64,000 nucleotides of DNA from an uncultured Oscillospiraceae bacterium (GCA_934667815.1 CAKUMO010000012.1:5563-69562), one strand, 5' to 3'. Positions 45,501 to 54,937 are shown, counted from the first letter of the stretch. Translations and numbers: made by a program. Notes: a model not told the origin generated them from the letters alone.

Positions 45501-46009
45501 AGGTACTGATACTTCATACCGGCAGGTGCCGGCCACTTGCCCCAGCTATCGGCGCAGATGTGCTTCATGCGCAGGCCGGTGGCAGCCTCGGGCAGCTCGA
45601 TGTAGAACATGAGATCCTGCTTGCCCATGTCGAATGCCGTCCAGTTGGTATCGACCTCAAAGTAAGCGGAGGTCTTTTTGTTCTCGTAGCCCTCCTCAAT
45701 GGGGCTGTCGAAGATCACGCTGTGGCGGTCACTGATGCCGGTGATCGCATCGCCGATCTTCACGGTCGCCTGCGACGCGATTCCCCACCAGTAGGTGTCC
45801 GCACCGCTGGCCTGTTCCTCGGCGTGCTTGATCTTCGTCGAGGTGTCATTGATGTTCTCCTCCGGAAGTGCGACCGAGGTCGCCTTCATGGTCTCGGGCG
45901 CGACCGCGCGAACGTTCGCCGCCGAAATCACCGGTGCCATGCACATCACGATGCAAAGCACCAACGAAAGGAGTCTTTTCCATTTCTGATTGTTTTGTGC
46001 TCGAGTCAT
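39572..46009 (-). CDS. Giant secreted protein with eight tandem ~185-residue modules
   Basis: 2,145 residues. Signal peptide about 1-35 (KRLLSLVLCIVMCMAPVISA). Eight copies of one module follow, each with a conserved spine: a start like GE-I-II--QKSV-IDSPIEEG, then QDLMFYIELP, QYLAIDGSEWVNG, LPDGFKGYVRLKI and GTFGGDYGPIKFGGVWFVSK. Linkers between copies 4-8 are Asp/Pro rich. The C-terminal 210 residues have a helical segment and a small mixed domain ending GVPLYAN. No LPXTG, SLH or transmembrane anchor is visible. ATG 46009 has GGAAGG 9 nt upstream and is preferred to GTG 46018. First gene of the train; a surface or secreted multivalent glycan-binding scaffold is my inference. I do not recognise the module as a named family. 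Confidence 0.75.
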   Translation of the reverse strand: MTRAQNNQKWKRLLSLVLCIVMCMAPVISAANVRAVAPETMKATSVALPEENINDTSTKIKHAEEQASGADTYWWGIASQATVKIGDAITGISDRHSVIFDSPIEEGYENKKTSAYFEVDTNWTAFDMGKQDLMFYIELPEAATGLRMKHICADSWGKWPAPAGMKYQYLAADGATWQENVIDENNEIRLTAGFKGYVRLLLNTAVNCESYADATIKLQFFAFRIGAYGGSYGAAKLGGVWFASKGEAYKVSVDGGSEVSLTTAEPQPSTGDETPAWTGDVLTATVPAEESAAVGEDSAWFTWSDKKWGAVPEVTMKAGEAITPIGAQKSVVLDSPKLEGYKTGGEENSYPVFKVSMNNSQLNIAEQDVMFYLELPVGTTSIRLDGISLSGGTMTPGGGDLPYQYLTMDSKTWVDGVTDGNKQIELVDGFKGYVRLRISEANGWWWQGHDSTDASWKTETRPMDNFTFHCARFGGEAGALKFGGVWFVSKEATRYIKVGEGETVRMTTPIDATWITATSVYKETAAVGEASAVTTCTDEGWGRAPKSTSIVGETINILNDGQKSLVIDSEQHEGYHLDDGSERSHGKFDVATDNVTFDMATQELMLYIEMPESAESLRLSNVLFSNGGTLSPYTSDGLTYDYLPIDGNEWVKDRKIDANSQINLPAGFKGYVRIDVTGATGWWWQYHGNSGENDAWKTQTATLTNIRFKLAKFGGGLGAFKLGGIWIVSKEDFTDISVNGADALAMTTYDAPEPVMQATSVAVEADPVSTWDSKVSYTDSDSWKTIDSKAQITLGESITKISDRKSVVIDSEIPEGYHNDGTTTWPLFRVATSATMNADKQDLMFYVELPATMSSLRIQDVTCQGWSFWLAPAGVQFKYLAMDSNDWVDGTITTEGNKQLNLPQGFKGYVRLVLSSAGNYEKLGENAASLKIDALHFRAERFGGELGALKIGGVWFVSKTDTYMVSVDGGEAVKLTNAPDPTPDPDPDPDPEPERDYLLGTVPNQETADIGADSSLVSMNKNDKFWGIESQATATAAEGINIIDGQKAVIIDSPIEEGFGNSQTSTQYTVSCGWTNLDLKTQDLMFYIELPETGMGKSSLRIWDLTCDNWSFWVNTRGMQYQYLAIDGSEWVNGAAPLDEDNKQLDLPDGFKGYVRLKIDTAKNVADKETLKVQSFSFYAGTFGGDYGPMKFGGVWFVSKEDYVTIKIGEGEVVKMTKASTPDPDPDPEPERDYLLGSMVKQENGEIGAASTLIGINKNDKFWGIDSQATATAAEGITIIGEQKSVTIDSPIEEGFGNSQTSPLFTVDCGWTNLDLKTQDLMFYIEMPATGSGKSSLRIWDLTCDSWSFWVNTRGMQYQYLAIDGSEWVNGAAPLDENNKQLDLPDGFKGYVRLKIDTAKNVADKETLKVQSFSFYAGTFGGDYGPIKFGGVWFISKEDYITIQVDDGEVVKMTKASKPNPDPDPDPDDRDYLIATMPNAEEAENGEKSTLVTFNDNDKWWGKDTQSTAVAGEPITIIGDQKSVIIDSPIEEGYGNKQTSTLYTVSCGWKNLDTTTQDIMFYVELPEASSGLRIWDFTCNNWSFWIAPGSMKYQYLEMDSNKWQNGAITNEGNKQLDLPAGFKGYVRLKINTAGNVDKFPATTLQIQSFSFRGDTFGGDYGPIKIGGVWFVSKEEYIKIKVDNGEVLKMTNASDPGPVDPVDPVDPVDPDDPNRDYIIGSIPARETAANDKTSRLISMNDSTKWWGIPTQSTLVAGDPITIIGDQKSVIFDSPILEGYENKRTSALYTVNCGWTDLDLKTQDVMFYIEMPTSGRGSSGIRLWDLTCDSYTFWVNTRGMKYQYLSMDSKQWVDGQIGTDDNKQIDLPDGFKGYVRLKVDTAANTADKETLKIQSFSFRPGTFGAEYGPIKFGGVWFVTKENFCYIRVDGAAKKVMTTYWQHNDELLDEFHELIEKLTDKDLSAAPTVDRLQSLYESMSEEYRGKVTQEELDKLNEYAAVIEAYRPEFIGATLKKYGSKPQTAKIGWTVDEALAKKGGYKVVSSGAVMLFGRSYDGKSLIDETTPASVKMTGKTANGYYYATTDIEAGDYKQAMLLRCYVVYEDSKTGKQYTVWCGMYTDKSGQTTPYMKCSLYEVAAYFGVPLYAN
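40202..40756 (-). repeat. Module copy 8 of the giant protein
   Basis: 185 residues, from TLVAGDPITIIGDQKSV to KKVMTT. It is directly followed by the helical C-terminal region rather than a DP linker. Confidence 0.85.
40937..41488 (-). repeat. Module copy 7 of the giant protein
   Basis: 184 residues, from TAVAGEPITIIGDQKSV to EVLKMTN, followed by the linker GPVDPVDPVDPVDPDDP. The DNA of that linker (about 40866-40925) is itself a short tandem repeat. Confidence 0.85.
41645..42202 (-). repeat. Module copy 6 of the giant protein
   Basis: 186 residues, near twin of copy 5 with the same length of 558 bp. Differences cluster at the N-terminal strand (TITIIGEQ region) and at the last strand before the linker. 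Confidence 0.85.
42356..42913 (-). repeat. Module copy 5 of the giant protein
   Basis: 186 residues. By eye about 165 of 186 positions are identical to copy 6, including an unbroken run through LAIDGSEWVNGAAPLDE, so this pair looks like a recent duplication. Confidence 0.85.
43079..43639 (-). repeat. Module copy 4 of the giant protein
   Basis: About 187 residues, from QITLGESITKISDRKSV to AVKLTN. Contains WSFWLAPAG, close to copy 7. It is followed by a DPDPDP-rich linker. Confidence 0.8.
43766..44368 (-). repeat. Module copy 3 of the giant protein
   Basis: About 201 residues, the longest copy, from TSIVGETINIL to ALAMTT. Shares the Trp-rich insertion (TGWWWQYHG) with copy 2. Confidence 0.8.
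44486..45067 (-). repeat. Module copy 2 of the giant protein
   Basis: About 194 residues, from TMKAGEAITPIGAQKSV to ETVRMTT. It contains a Trp-rich insertion, NGWWWQGHD, shared only with copy 3, which may alter ligand binding. Confidence 0.8.
45221..45766 (-). repeat. Module copy 1 of the giant protein
   Basis: About 182 residues, from TVKIGDAITGISDRHSV to SEVSLTT. Carries EEGYENKKTS, GFKGYVRLLL and KLGGVWFASKG. Diverges from copies 5-8 mainly in the middle. Confidence 0.8.
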
Positions 46010-46044
46010 AACAATCACCCTTCCTTCCAGTTTTTTACCGAACC

Positions 46045-46065
46045 ATGCGGCATACTCTGCCGCAT
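46045..46065. promoter_or_regulatory. Perfect inverted repeat in front of the train
   Basis: ATGCGGCA (46045-46052) and TGCCGCAT (46058-46065) flank a 5-base loop. It lies between a possible -10 element and the ribosome site of the giant gene, so it would overlap the transcription start or form a leader hairpin. Read on the minus strand it also holds two direct AGTATGC half-sites. A regulator operator or a 5' mRNA structure are both possible. Confidence 0.55.
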
Positions 46066-46074
46066 ACTACATAC

Positions 46075-46080
46075 AGTATA
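46075..46080 (-). promoter_or_regulatory. Candidate -10 element for the 46 kb train
   Basis: Minus-strand TATACT (5 of 6 to consensus) about 66 bp before the giant gene start. No good -35 hexamer stands 16-18 bp upstream, as expected for a promoter that needs an activator such as the divergent AraC-family protein. The assignment rests on position and one hexamer only. Confidence 0.4.
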
Positions 46081-46217
46081 ATCTGCAAAGCCGCCTTGCT
46101 TCTACTGCTATTCCGTCACAGACTTGTACTATATTACTTTTTTAGACAAAAATTACAAACCGGTTTCCTCTTGACATTCCATTTTTTACGCTTTGCTCAA
46201 TGCCCGGCGGCATGCTC

Positions 46218-46246
46218 TTGACAATTCTTCCGTCTATCATTATAAT
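46218..46246 (+). promoter_or_regulatory. Consensus sigma-70 promoter of the AraC-family regulator
   Basis: TTGACA (46218-46223) and TATAAT (46241-46246) with exactly 17 bp between them, a perfect consensus. Transcription would start near 46253, giving a leader of about 113 nt that contains 12-bp direct repeats. A second TTGACA at 46171 lacks a matching -10. Confidence 0.8.
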
Positions 46247-46267
46247 GGCGTCAAGCGGAACCGCCCG

Positions 46268-46303
46268 CGCACACCGGCATGCCGCCGGTACCGCACACCG
46301 GCA
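46268..46303. promoter_or_regulatory. 12-bp direct repeats and overlapping inverted repeat in the regulator leader
   Basis: CGCACACCGGCA occurs at 46268-46279 and 46292-46303, with 24 bp between starts. ACCGGC and GCCGGT also form an inverted repeat at 46273-46289. Paired direct half-sites about two helix turns apart are the usual layout of AraC-type operators. Their place downstream of the promoter suggests autorepression by the encoded regulator. Confidence 0.5.
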
Positions 46304-46365
46304 ATCGTAGAAAAGTATCATAATTCTATGTCCGCTTAATATTTGCTTATGCCTCGAGGGAATCC

Positions 46366-47250
46366 ATGTCGAAATCATCCGCAAAAGAAATCGCGCAGCA
46401 CACCTCGCTTACCTCGCCCTTTCGCTACTATCCGTCCGCGCTGCCCGATCTGAATCTCTTTTTCCCGCCGCACTGGCACAACGAGTTTGAGCTGAATTAC
46501 ATCCGCTCCGGCCGCGCCGTGTTCTATTATAACGGTATTCGCTTCACGGCGGAAGAGGGAGACATTTTCATTTTTCAGCCGAACCAGACGCACAGCATGA
46601 CTACGCTCGGGGACGAGAGAAGCTATTACGATACCTTTCTTTTCACCGGCGACCCCTTCGGCCCGCCGGGCGAGCGCGGCAATCACGCCGTCATCAGCCC
46701 GCTGGTCAGCGGCGATTCCCTGATTCGTCAGCCCATCAACCGCGATTGTGCGGGCTACGAGGTCATCCGGCAGACCGTCGAATCCATGATCTCTGCGGCA
46801 AAGCTCGACACCGCGCCCACCGATCTGCTGGTCAAGGGCGACCTGCTGCGCCTGTTTTACTATCTGCACGCTTACGGCCACATCACCTACCGCCAGAACG
46901 AGAAGGCCGCCGACGAGGAGCGCATCCGTCCCGTCCTGACCTATATTGACCGGCATTTTGCCGAGGATCTGACGATCGACGCCCTCGCGCAGCTCATTCC
47001 TCTGAGCAAGAGCTATTTTATGTACTGCTTCAAGCGCATCACAGGCACGAGCATCGTCACCTATATCACGCAGATCCGCATCAAAAAAGCCTGTGAAATG
47101 CTGCTGAACACCAACAAGCAGGTCGTACAGATCGCGATGGAGTGCGGCTTTGACAATCTTTCCAATTTCAACCGGCAGTTTAAGAAAAATGCCGGCTGCT
47201 CACCCCTGAAATACCGAAAATCCTTCCTGCCGCAGGCGGAGGAATTATAA
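46366..47250 (+). CDS. AraC-family transcriptional regulator with cupin sensor domain
   Basis: 294 residues. N-terminal cupin with HWHNEFEL (H36, H38, E40) and YNGIRFTAEEGDIFIFQP, probably the sugar-sensing part. The C-terminal ~100 residues hold two helix-turn-helix motifs: LTIDALAQLIPLSKSYFMYC and QVVQIAMECGFDNLSNFNRQ. GAGGGAA precedes the ATG. It is divergent from the 46 kb train across a 356 bp control region and is the only transcription factor in or next to the train, so it is the obvious candidate activator, responding to an imported oligosaccharide. The effector is unknown. Confidence 0.88.
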   Translation: MSKSSAKEIAQHTSLTSPFRYYPSALPDLNLFFPPHWHNEFELNYIRSGRAVFYYNGIRFTAEEGDIFIFQPNQTHSMTTLGDERSYYDTFLFTGDPFGPPGERGNHAVISPLVSGDSLIRQPINRDCAGYEVIRQTVESMISAAKLDTAPTDLLVKGDLLRLFYYLHAYGHITYRQNEKAADEERIRPVLTYIDRHFAEDLTIDALAQLIPLSKSYFMYCFKRITGTSIVTYITQIRIKKACEMLLNTNKQVVQIAMECGFDNLSNFNRQFKKNAGCSPLKYRKSFLPQAEEL

Positions 47251-47289
47251 ACACACAGCGGAGAAGTGCAATACTTCTCCGCTGTGTGT
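47251..47289. terminator. Bidirectional terminator between the AraC gene and ligA
   Basis: A perfect 16-bp stem, 47251-47266 with 47274-47289, around a 7-base loop. It is followed by TTTTGG on the plus side and TTTATAATT on the minus side, so it can serve both the regulator gene and the convergent ligA operon. Confidence 0.85.
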
Positions 47290-47307
47290 TTTGGGGATCA
47301 GCTAATA

Positions 47308-49910
<2,603 letters not shown>

Positions 49911-49950
49911 GCCCTACCACCCCGTAGAGGGTATGCAGGGCGGCCGCGGA

Positions 49951-52317
49951 TTATTCCGCCTTGCGCATTCTCGAAGCCGCGGTGCAGGCCATCAGACGCT
50001 TTGTTCCGACCTGATCGAAGGCAATCTCCAGCATGGCGTCGTTGCCCATTTGCAGAACGGACAGGATCATGCCGCGCCCGAAGGTGTCGTGCACGACCAT
50101 GTCGCCCTTGCGGAAGTCCGGCAGCGCCGCCTGCGTCTTGCGCGTCTGGAAGGAATCCGTCCACGCTCGCGGCGCGCGCGGCTGCGGCTGCTGCTTCTGG
50201 TCAAAGCGCCTGGGCGGCTCGGACTTCTTGCCCGTCAGAAGCTCGGGAGGGATCTCGCTGATAAAGCGTGAGGGTCGATTCACGGACGTGCGGCCGTAGA
50301 GCATGCGCTGCTTGGCGCAGGTCAGGGTCAGATGCTTCTTCGCGCGTGTGATGGCGACATAGCAAAGGCGGCGTTCCTCCTCCATCTCCTCCGGGTCGCC
50401 GATGGAGCGCATACCGGGGAACAGCCCCTCCTCCGCGCCGATGACGTAGACATTCGGGAATTCCAGGCCCTTGGCCGAGTGCATGGTCATCATGACCACC
50501 GCGTCGGCGTCCTGATCGTACTGCTCGATGTCCGTATAGAGCGCGATCTCCTCCAAAAAGCCCGCGAGCGTAGGCGCGTCAGTATTGGCGACGTAGTTGA
50601 CAATGGAGGATTTCAGCTCTCGCACGTTTTCCAGCCGCGTGCGGTTCTCGACCTCGTCCTTTTCCTCGAGCATCTTGACATAGCCCGTGCGGATGAGCAG
50701 TTCTTCATAAAAGTCCGGCAGCGGCAGCGTCTGAACCAGCTCCGCGCATTCCTCGATCAACACGGTGAAGTTCATCAGCTTCTGTGCGCTGCGCTCCATG
50801 GCCGGATAGGAATAGGGGTCGCTGACCACGCTGTAAAGCGGCTTGCCCGAGGCCGTGCACAGGCGTTCTATGGTCTCTACGGTCTTTGCGCCGATGCCGC
50901 GCGGCGGCTGATTGATGATGCGCTTGAGTCGCAGGTCGTCCGCGCGGTTGCTGATAACCCAGAGATAGGCCAGCATATCCTTGACCTCCGCGCGGTCAAA
51001 GAAGCGCGTACCGCCGATGATACGGTACGGAATACCGTTACGCTTGAACGCATATTCCATCGCGTTGGACTGCGCGTTCGTGCGGTAAAGAATGGCATAG
51101 TCCTTGAAATTTTTGCCCTTGGACTCCGTCAGAATCTGATTTGCAACGAAGTTCGCTTCATCCGATTCGTTGTACGCCTCATAAAACAGGATATGGTCGC
51201 CTGCGCCGTTGTCCGTCCAAAGCTTTTTTCCCTTGCGGCCGCGGTTGTGCGCAATGACGGCGTTCGCCGCGTCCAGAATGCACTGCGTGGAGCGGTAATT
51301 CTGCTCCAGACGGATGACCTTCGCGCCCTTGTACTGCTTTTCAAAGTCCAGAATGTTGGCGATGGTCGCGCCGCGGAAGCGGTAGATGCTCTGATCGTCG
51401 TCACCCACGACGCAGATGTTTTCATAGCGCCCGGCCAGCAGCGAGGCCAGCAGGTACTGCAGATGGTTCGTATCCTGATACTCGTCGATGAGGACATAGC
51501 GGAACTTGCGCTGGTAATAGTCGCGCACCTCCTCAAACTCCTGCAAAAGCTGCACGGTCAGAAGGATGATGTCGTCAAAATCCACGGCGTTGGACGCACG
51601 CAGCCTCCGCTGATACTCCGCATAAATCTCCGCGATGCGCTTGAGGCGGTAGTCGTCGCCCGCGTCCTTGGCAAAGTCCTCCGGCGAGGACATCTTATCC
51701 TTGGCGCGTGAGATCATGCCCAGCACGGTGCGCGGCGGGAAAATTTTCTCGTCAAGATTGCGGTCGCGCAGGATTTCCTTCAAAACGCGCTCGGAGTCGG
51801 CGGTATCGTAGATCGTGAAGCTGCGCTCGTAGCCGAGCCGCTCGATCTCGCGGCGCAGGATGCGGCAGCAGGCGGAGTGGAAGGTCATCGCCCAAACGTC
51901 GTTGGCCTCGGGGCCGAGCATGGCCGTCAGACGATCCTTCAGCTCATTTGCGGCCTTGTTGGTAAAGGTGATGGCGATGATGGACCACGGTGCGGCCGGG
52001 TTCAGCGTGCACAGCTCGTCAACAGACGCGCGGTGTTCCTCTGTCGGATGCTCCAGCTCGCGCTCAAGAAATTCCACATCCTCCTCGGTGACATAGTCGG
52101 GGGCCTCGTCGGACTGCGCGGCACTGCCGAAGCGGATGAGATTGGCAATGCGGTTGATGAGCACGGTCGTCTTGCCGCTTCCCGCGCCCGCCAGCAGCAG
52201 CAGCGGCCCCTCCGTGGTGCAGACGGCCTCGAGCTGCATGGGATTCATGCGGGAAAAGCTCTGTTCTATGTACTTTCTTCTCGCGGTCAGAAACCGCTGT
52301 TCGTAGCTTTCTGTCAT
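49951..52317 (-). CDS. pcrA: ATP-dependent DNA helicase PcrA/UvrD
   Basis: 788 residues, superfamily 1A. Walker A GAGSGKTT (44-51), motif II VLIDEYQDTNHLQYLL, motif III GDDDQSIYRFRGA, motif IV RLEQNYRST, motif V TMHSAKGLEFPNVYVIGAEEG split over two strands, and motif VI VAITRAKKHLTL. The C-terminal tail carries the RNA polymerase-interacting type domain (KGDMVVHDTFGRGMIL) found in PcrA. It unwinds DNA in repair and replication restart. An insertion near residues 80-100 rich in acidic residues is slightly unusual. First gene of the pcrA-yunB-ligA operon. Confidence 0.95.
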   Translation of the reverse strand: MTESYEQRFLTARRKYIEQSFSRMNPMQLEAVCTTEGPLLLLAGAGSGKTTVLINRIANLIRFGSAAQSDEAPDYVTEEDVEFLERELEHPTEEHRASVDELCTLNPAAPWSIIAITFTNKAANELKDRLTAMLGPEANDVWAMTFHSACCRILRREIERLGYERSFTIYDTADSERVLKEILRDRNLDEKIFPPRTVLGMISRAKDKMSSPEDFAKDAGDDYRLKRIAEIYAEYQRRLRASNAVDFDDIILLTVQLLQEFEEVRDYYQRKFRYVLIDEYQDTNHLQYLLASLLAGRYENICVVGDDDQSIYRFRGATIANILDFEKQYKGAKVIRLEQNYRSTQCILDAANAVIAHNRGRKGKKLWTDNGAGDHILFYEAYNESDEANFVANQILTESKGKNFKDYAILYRTNAQSNAMEYAFKRNGIPYRIIGGTRFFDRAEVKDMLAYLWVISNRADDLRLKRIINQPPRGIGAKTVETIERLCTASGKPLYSVVSDPYSYPAMERSAQKLMNFTVLIEECAELVQTLPLPDFYEELLIRTGYVKMLEEKDEVENRTRLENVRELKSSIVNYVANTDAPTLAGFLEEIALYTDIEQYDQDADAVVMMTMHSAKGLEFPNVYVIGAEEGLFPGMRSIGDPEEMEEERRLCYVAITRAKKHLTLTCAKQRMLYGRTSVNRPSRFISEIPPELLTGKKSEPPRRFDQKQQPQPRAPRAWTDSFQTRKTQAALPDFRKGDMVVHDTFGRGMILSVLQMGNDAMLEIAFDQVGTKRLMACTAASRMRKAE

Positions 52318-52417
52318 AGTACGCTCCCAGTTCTTTGTTGCCTCTATTTTACTCCATTTCGCCGCAGAAATAAAGAGCCGAATTGCGCGATTGGCTATAT
52401 CTTTTTTTCGCGCTTTC

Positions 52418-52426
52418 TGGTATAAT
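52418..52426 (+). promoter_or_regulatory. Extended -10 promoter of the acyl-CoA synthetase operon
   Basis: TGGTATAAT, an extended -10 with perfect TATAAT at 52421-52426, about 30 bp before the ATG. No convincing -35 is present, as is usual for this promoter class. It stands in the 138 bp gap shared with the divergent pcrA gene. Confidence 0.6.
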
Positions 52427-52455
52427 ATAAAAACTTATAGACAGGAGGTACGCCC

Positions 52456-54165
52456 ATGTCCCTCTCGGCAAACGCACCCTGGCGCAATTTTTACGGCGAT
52501 ATGCCCTCTACCATCGTCTATCCGAAGCTGACGATGTACCAGCTTGTGGCACAGACGGCGCGGCATGTGCCCAAGCTCTGTGCCTATGAATTTATGGGCA
52601 AAACGGTCAGCTACGCCGCATTCCTTCGCCGCATCGACCGCGCGGCCGCCGCGCTCTACGCCCTCGGCATCCGCAAGGGCGACCGCGTGACGATCTGCAT
52701 GCCCAACACGCCGCAGGCCGTGGACTGCTTTTACGCGCTCAGCCGCATCGGCGCGGTTTCCAATATGATCCATCCGCTGTCGGCCACGCAGGAGATCACG
52801 TTCTACCTCGATCAGTCGAACAGCAAGGCAATTCTGACTCTCGACCGGCTCTACGGCAAGGTCCGTGAGGCCATCTCCGGTGCAAAGCGCCGCCCGCTGC
52901 TGCTCATCGCGCGCATCTCCGATGAGCTGAATGCACCAAAAAAGCTCGGCTACGCGCTGACGCAGGGGAGAAAAGTTCCAAAACTGCCGCGCGGCGGGTA
53001 TCTTTTCTGGTCGGACGCGCTGCACTGCGTCAATTCCAGTCTGCCCGCCCCGGACGAGGACTACGACGGCTGCGCCTGCATTCTCTACTCCGGCGGCACG
53101 ACGGGAACGACGAAAGGCATCTGCCTTTCGAGCTATAACTTCAACGCCCTTGCGCTGCAAACCATTGCGGCCAGCGGCTATCCCAGCCTCGAGGGGCTGA
53201 AAATGCTCTCGGTCATGCCGATCTTCCACGGCTTCGGTCTCGGCATCGGCATCCACACCGCTCTCGTCGGCGGCGCACGCTGCATTCTTGTGCCCACCTT
53301 CACCATCAAGGGCTATGCCGAGCTGCTGAAGAAAAAGCATCCGAACTTCATCCCCGGCGTGCCCACGCTCTTTGAGGCGCTGCTGCGCACAACGCATCTG
53401 GACAAGCTGGATATGTCCTTCCTCATGGGTATGTTCTCCGGCGGCGACACGCTCTCCGTGGAGCTGAAGCACAAGGTGGACGATTTTTTGAAGGCGCACA
53501 AGGCACGCATTCAGATTCGCGAGGGCTACGGCACAACCGAGTGCGTCACGGCAAGCTGCCTGACGCCCAAGGATTACGCCCGCGACGGCTCCATCGGCAT
53601 TCCCTTCCCGGACATGTACTATAAGATCGTCGCCGTGGGCACGACCGACGAGGTCGAACCGGGCGCGGAGGGCGAAATCTGCATTGCCGGCCCGACGGTC
53701 ATGCTCGGCTACCTTGACAATCCCGAGGAGACGGCGCAGACGCTGCGCGTCCATGCCGACGGCAAGACCTGGCTGCACACGGGCGACCTTGGCTGCATGG
53801 ATGCCGACGGCTTCGTCTACTTCCGCCAGCGCATCAAGCGCGTCATCATTACCTCGGGCTATAATGTCTATCCCAGCCAGCTCGAAAACATCATCGACGG
53901 GCACGAAAAGGTCCTGCTTTCCTGCGTCATCGGCGTCAAGGATTCCTATAAAATGCAGAAGGTCAAGGTCTATGTCGTCCTGAAGCCGGGCGTGACGCCC
54001 TCAGACACGCTCAAAAAAGAGCTGCTGGATTACTGCCGCAGCCGCATCGCAAAATACGCCATGCCCTATGACATCGTATTTCGTGAGGAGCTTCCCAAGA
54101 CGCTGGTCGGCAAGGTCGCCTACCGCGTGCTCGAGGAGGAGGCAGCAAAGGAGGAGCAGGCATGA
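52456..54165 (+). CDS. AMP-binding acyl-CoA synthetase (FadD-like)
   Basis: 569 residues of the ANL superfamily. The P-loop YSGGTTGTTKG is at 211-221, the A5 motif is GYGTTE (about 356-361), and LHTGDLG, IKRVIITSGYNVYP and the C-terminal lysine in KTLVGKV are present. It activates a carboxylic acid, probably a fatty acid, to acyl-AMP then to the CoA thioester. AGGAGG precedes the ATG. The next gene overlaps by 4 bp and encodes a membrane acyltransferase-like protein, so activated acyl groups may be handed on to it. Substrate chain length is unknown. Confidence 0.85.
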   Translation: MSLSANAPWRNFYGDMPSTIVYPKLTMYQLVAQTARHVPKLCAYEFMGKTVSYAAFLRRIDRAAAALYALGIRKGDRVTICMPNTPQAVDCFYALSRIGAVSNMIHPLSATQEITFYLDQSNSKAILTLDRLYGKVREAISGAKRRPLLLIARISDELNAPKKLGYALTQGRKVPKLPRGGYLFWSDALHCVNSSLPAPDEDYDGCACILYSGGTTGTTKGICLSSYNFNALALQTIAASGYPSLEGLKMLSVMPIFHGFGLGIGIHTALVGGARCILVPTFTIKGYAELLKKKHPNFIPGVPTLFEALLRTTHLDKLDMSFLMGMFSGGDTLSVELKHKVDDFLKAHKARIQIREGYGTTECVTASCLTPKDYARDGSIGIPFPDMYYKIVAVGTTDEVEPGAEGEICIAGPTVMLGYLDNPEETAQTLRVHADGKTWLHTGDLGCMDADGFVYFRQRIKRVIITSGYNVYPSQLENIIDGHEKVLLSCVIGVKDSYKMQKVKVYVVLKPGVTPSDTLKKELLDYCRSRIAKYAMPYDIVFREELPKTLVGKVAYRVLEEEAAKEEQA

Positions 54166-54890
54166 AGCAGCGCATCTGGGAGCTGGACGCCCTGCGCGGG
54201 CTGTGCCTTCTGTGCATGATCGTCATCCACTTTGTGTTTGATCTGGGTGCGTTCGCGGGGCTGCAAATCACCACGCCGGGCTGGTTCGACTTTTTGCAGA
54301 CCTACGGCCACATCTTCTTCATTCTGATCTCCGGTGTCTGCGCTACACTCGCTTCGCGGAGCTTCCGCCGCGGCGTGATCGTCTTTGCAGCAGGACTGCT
54401 GATCTCCGCCGTGACGGTGTTCATGGAATTTGTGCTGAAATTCAGGGGACTCTCCATTTATTTCGGCATTTTACACCTGCTGGGGCTTTGCATGATGCTC
54501 TATCCCCTGTTCAAGCGGCTGCCCGCGTGGGCGTTGGCCGTGCTGGGCACGGCTTTCGTTGCAGCCGGCGTGTGGCTGGCCTCGCTGGCGCACGTCAGTG
54601 TAAAGTTTCCCTCGTTCTGGGGCTTGCTGCTCAGCGCCGTCGGCATCCGCCCCACGGGCTTTTACAGTGCGGACTACTTCCCGCTGTTTCCGAACTTTGG
54701 CTGGTTCCTGCTGGGTGCATTTCTCGGAAAAACCGCCTACCGCAGACGTGAAAGTCTGCTGCCGAAGGTCAATGCAGACTTCTTCCTGCTGCGGTTTTTC
54801 CGCTTCTGCGGGCGGCATTCACTGCTGATCTACCTTGTGCATCAGCCGGTGCTGGCAGGTCTCGTGATGCTGTTCACGCTGCTGAAATAG
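54162..54890 (+). CDS. DUF1624/HGSNAT-like membrane acyltransferase-domain protein
   Basis: 242 residues with about seven hydrophobic segments. The N-terminus RIWELDALRGLCLLCMIVI is the signature of DUF1624 (heparan-alpha-glucosaminide N-acetyltransferase catalytic domain-like), with H32 in VIHFVFDLG at the position of the conserved histidine. Human HGSNAT transfers acetyl groups across a membrane onto glucosamine; bacterial members are mostly uncharacterised. It overlaps the acyl-CoA synthetase gene (ATGA), so the two are probably one functional pair. Confidence 0.75.
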   Translation: MKQRIWELDALRGLCLLCMIVIHFVFDLGAFAGLQITTPGWFDFLQTYGHIFFILISGVCATLASRSFRRGVIVFAAGLLISAVTVFMEFVLKFRGLSIYFGILHLLGLCMMLYPLFKRLPAWALAVLGTAFVAAGVWLASLAHVSVKFPSFWGLLLSAVGIRPTGFYSADYFPLFPNFGWFLLGAFLGKTAYRRRESLLPKVNADFFLLRFFRFCGRHSLLIYLVHQPVLAGLVMLFTLLK

Positions 54891-54910
54891 CCGACAAAGC
54901 CTTGCAAATC

Positions 54911-54937
54911 AAGGACTCTACTCTCGGTAGAGTCCTT
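54911..54937 (+). terminator. Terminator after the acyl-CoA synthetase operon
   Basis: Perfect 11-bp stem AAGGACTCTAC (54911-54921) with GTAGAGTCCTT (54927-54937), 5-base loop, followed by TTC and a short T-rich tail, 20 bp after the stop codon. Confidence 0.85.

Noticed and set aside
39515-46081. A 2,188-codon open frame on the plus strand opposite the giant repeat gene
   Set aside because: It is the antisense shadow of eight GC-rich repeats. There is no ribosome site, the translation is repetitive and His/Asp/Leu/Val-rich without domains, and the minus strand encodes a signal peptide and conserved modules in the proper operon context.
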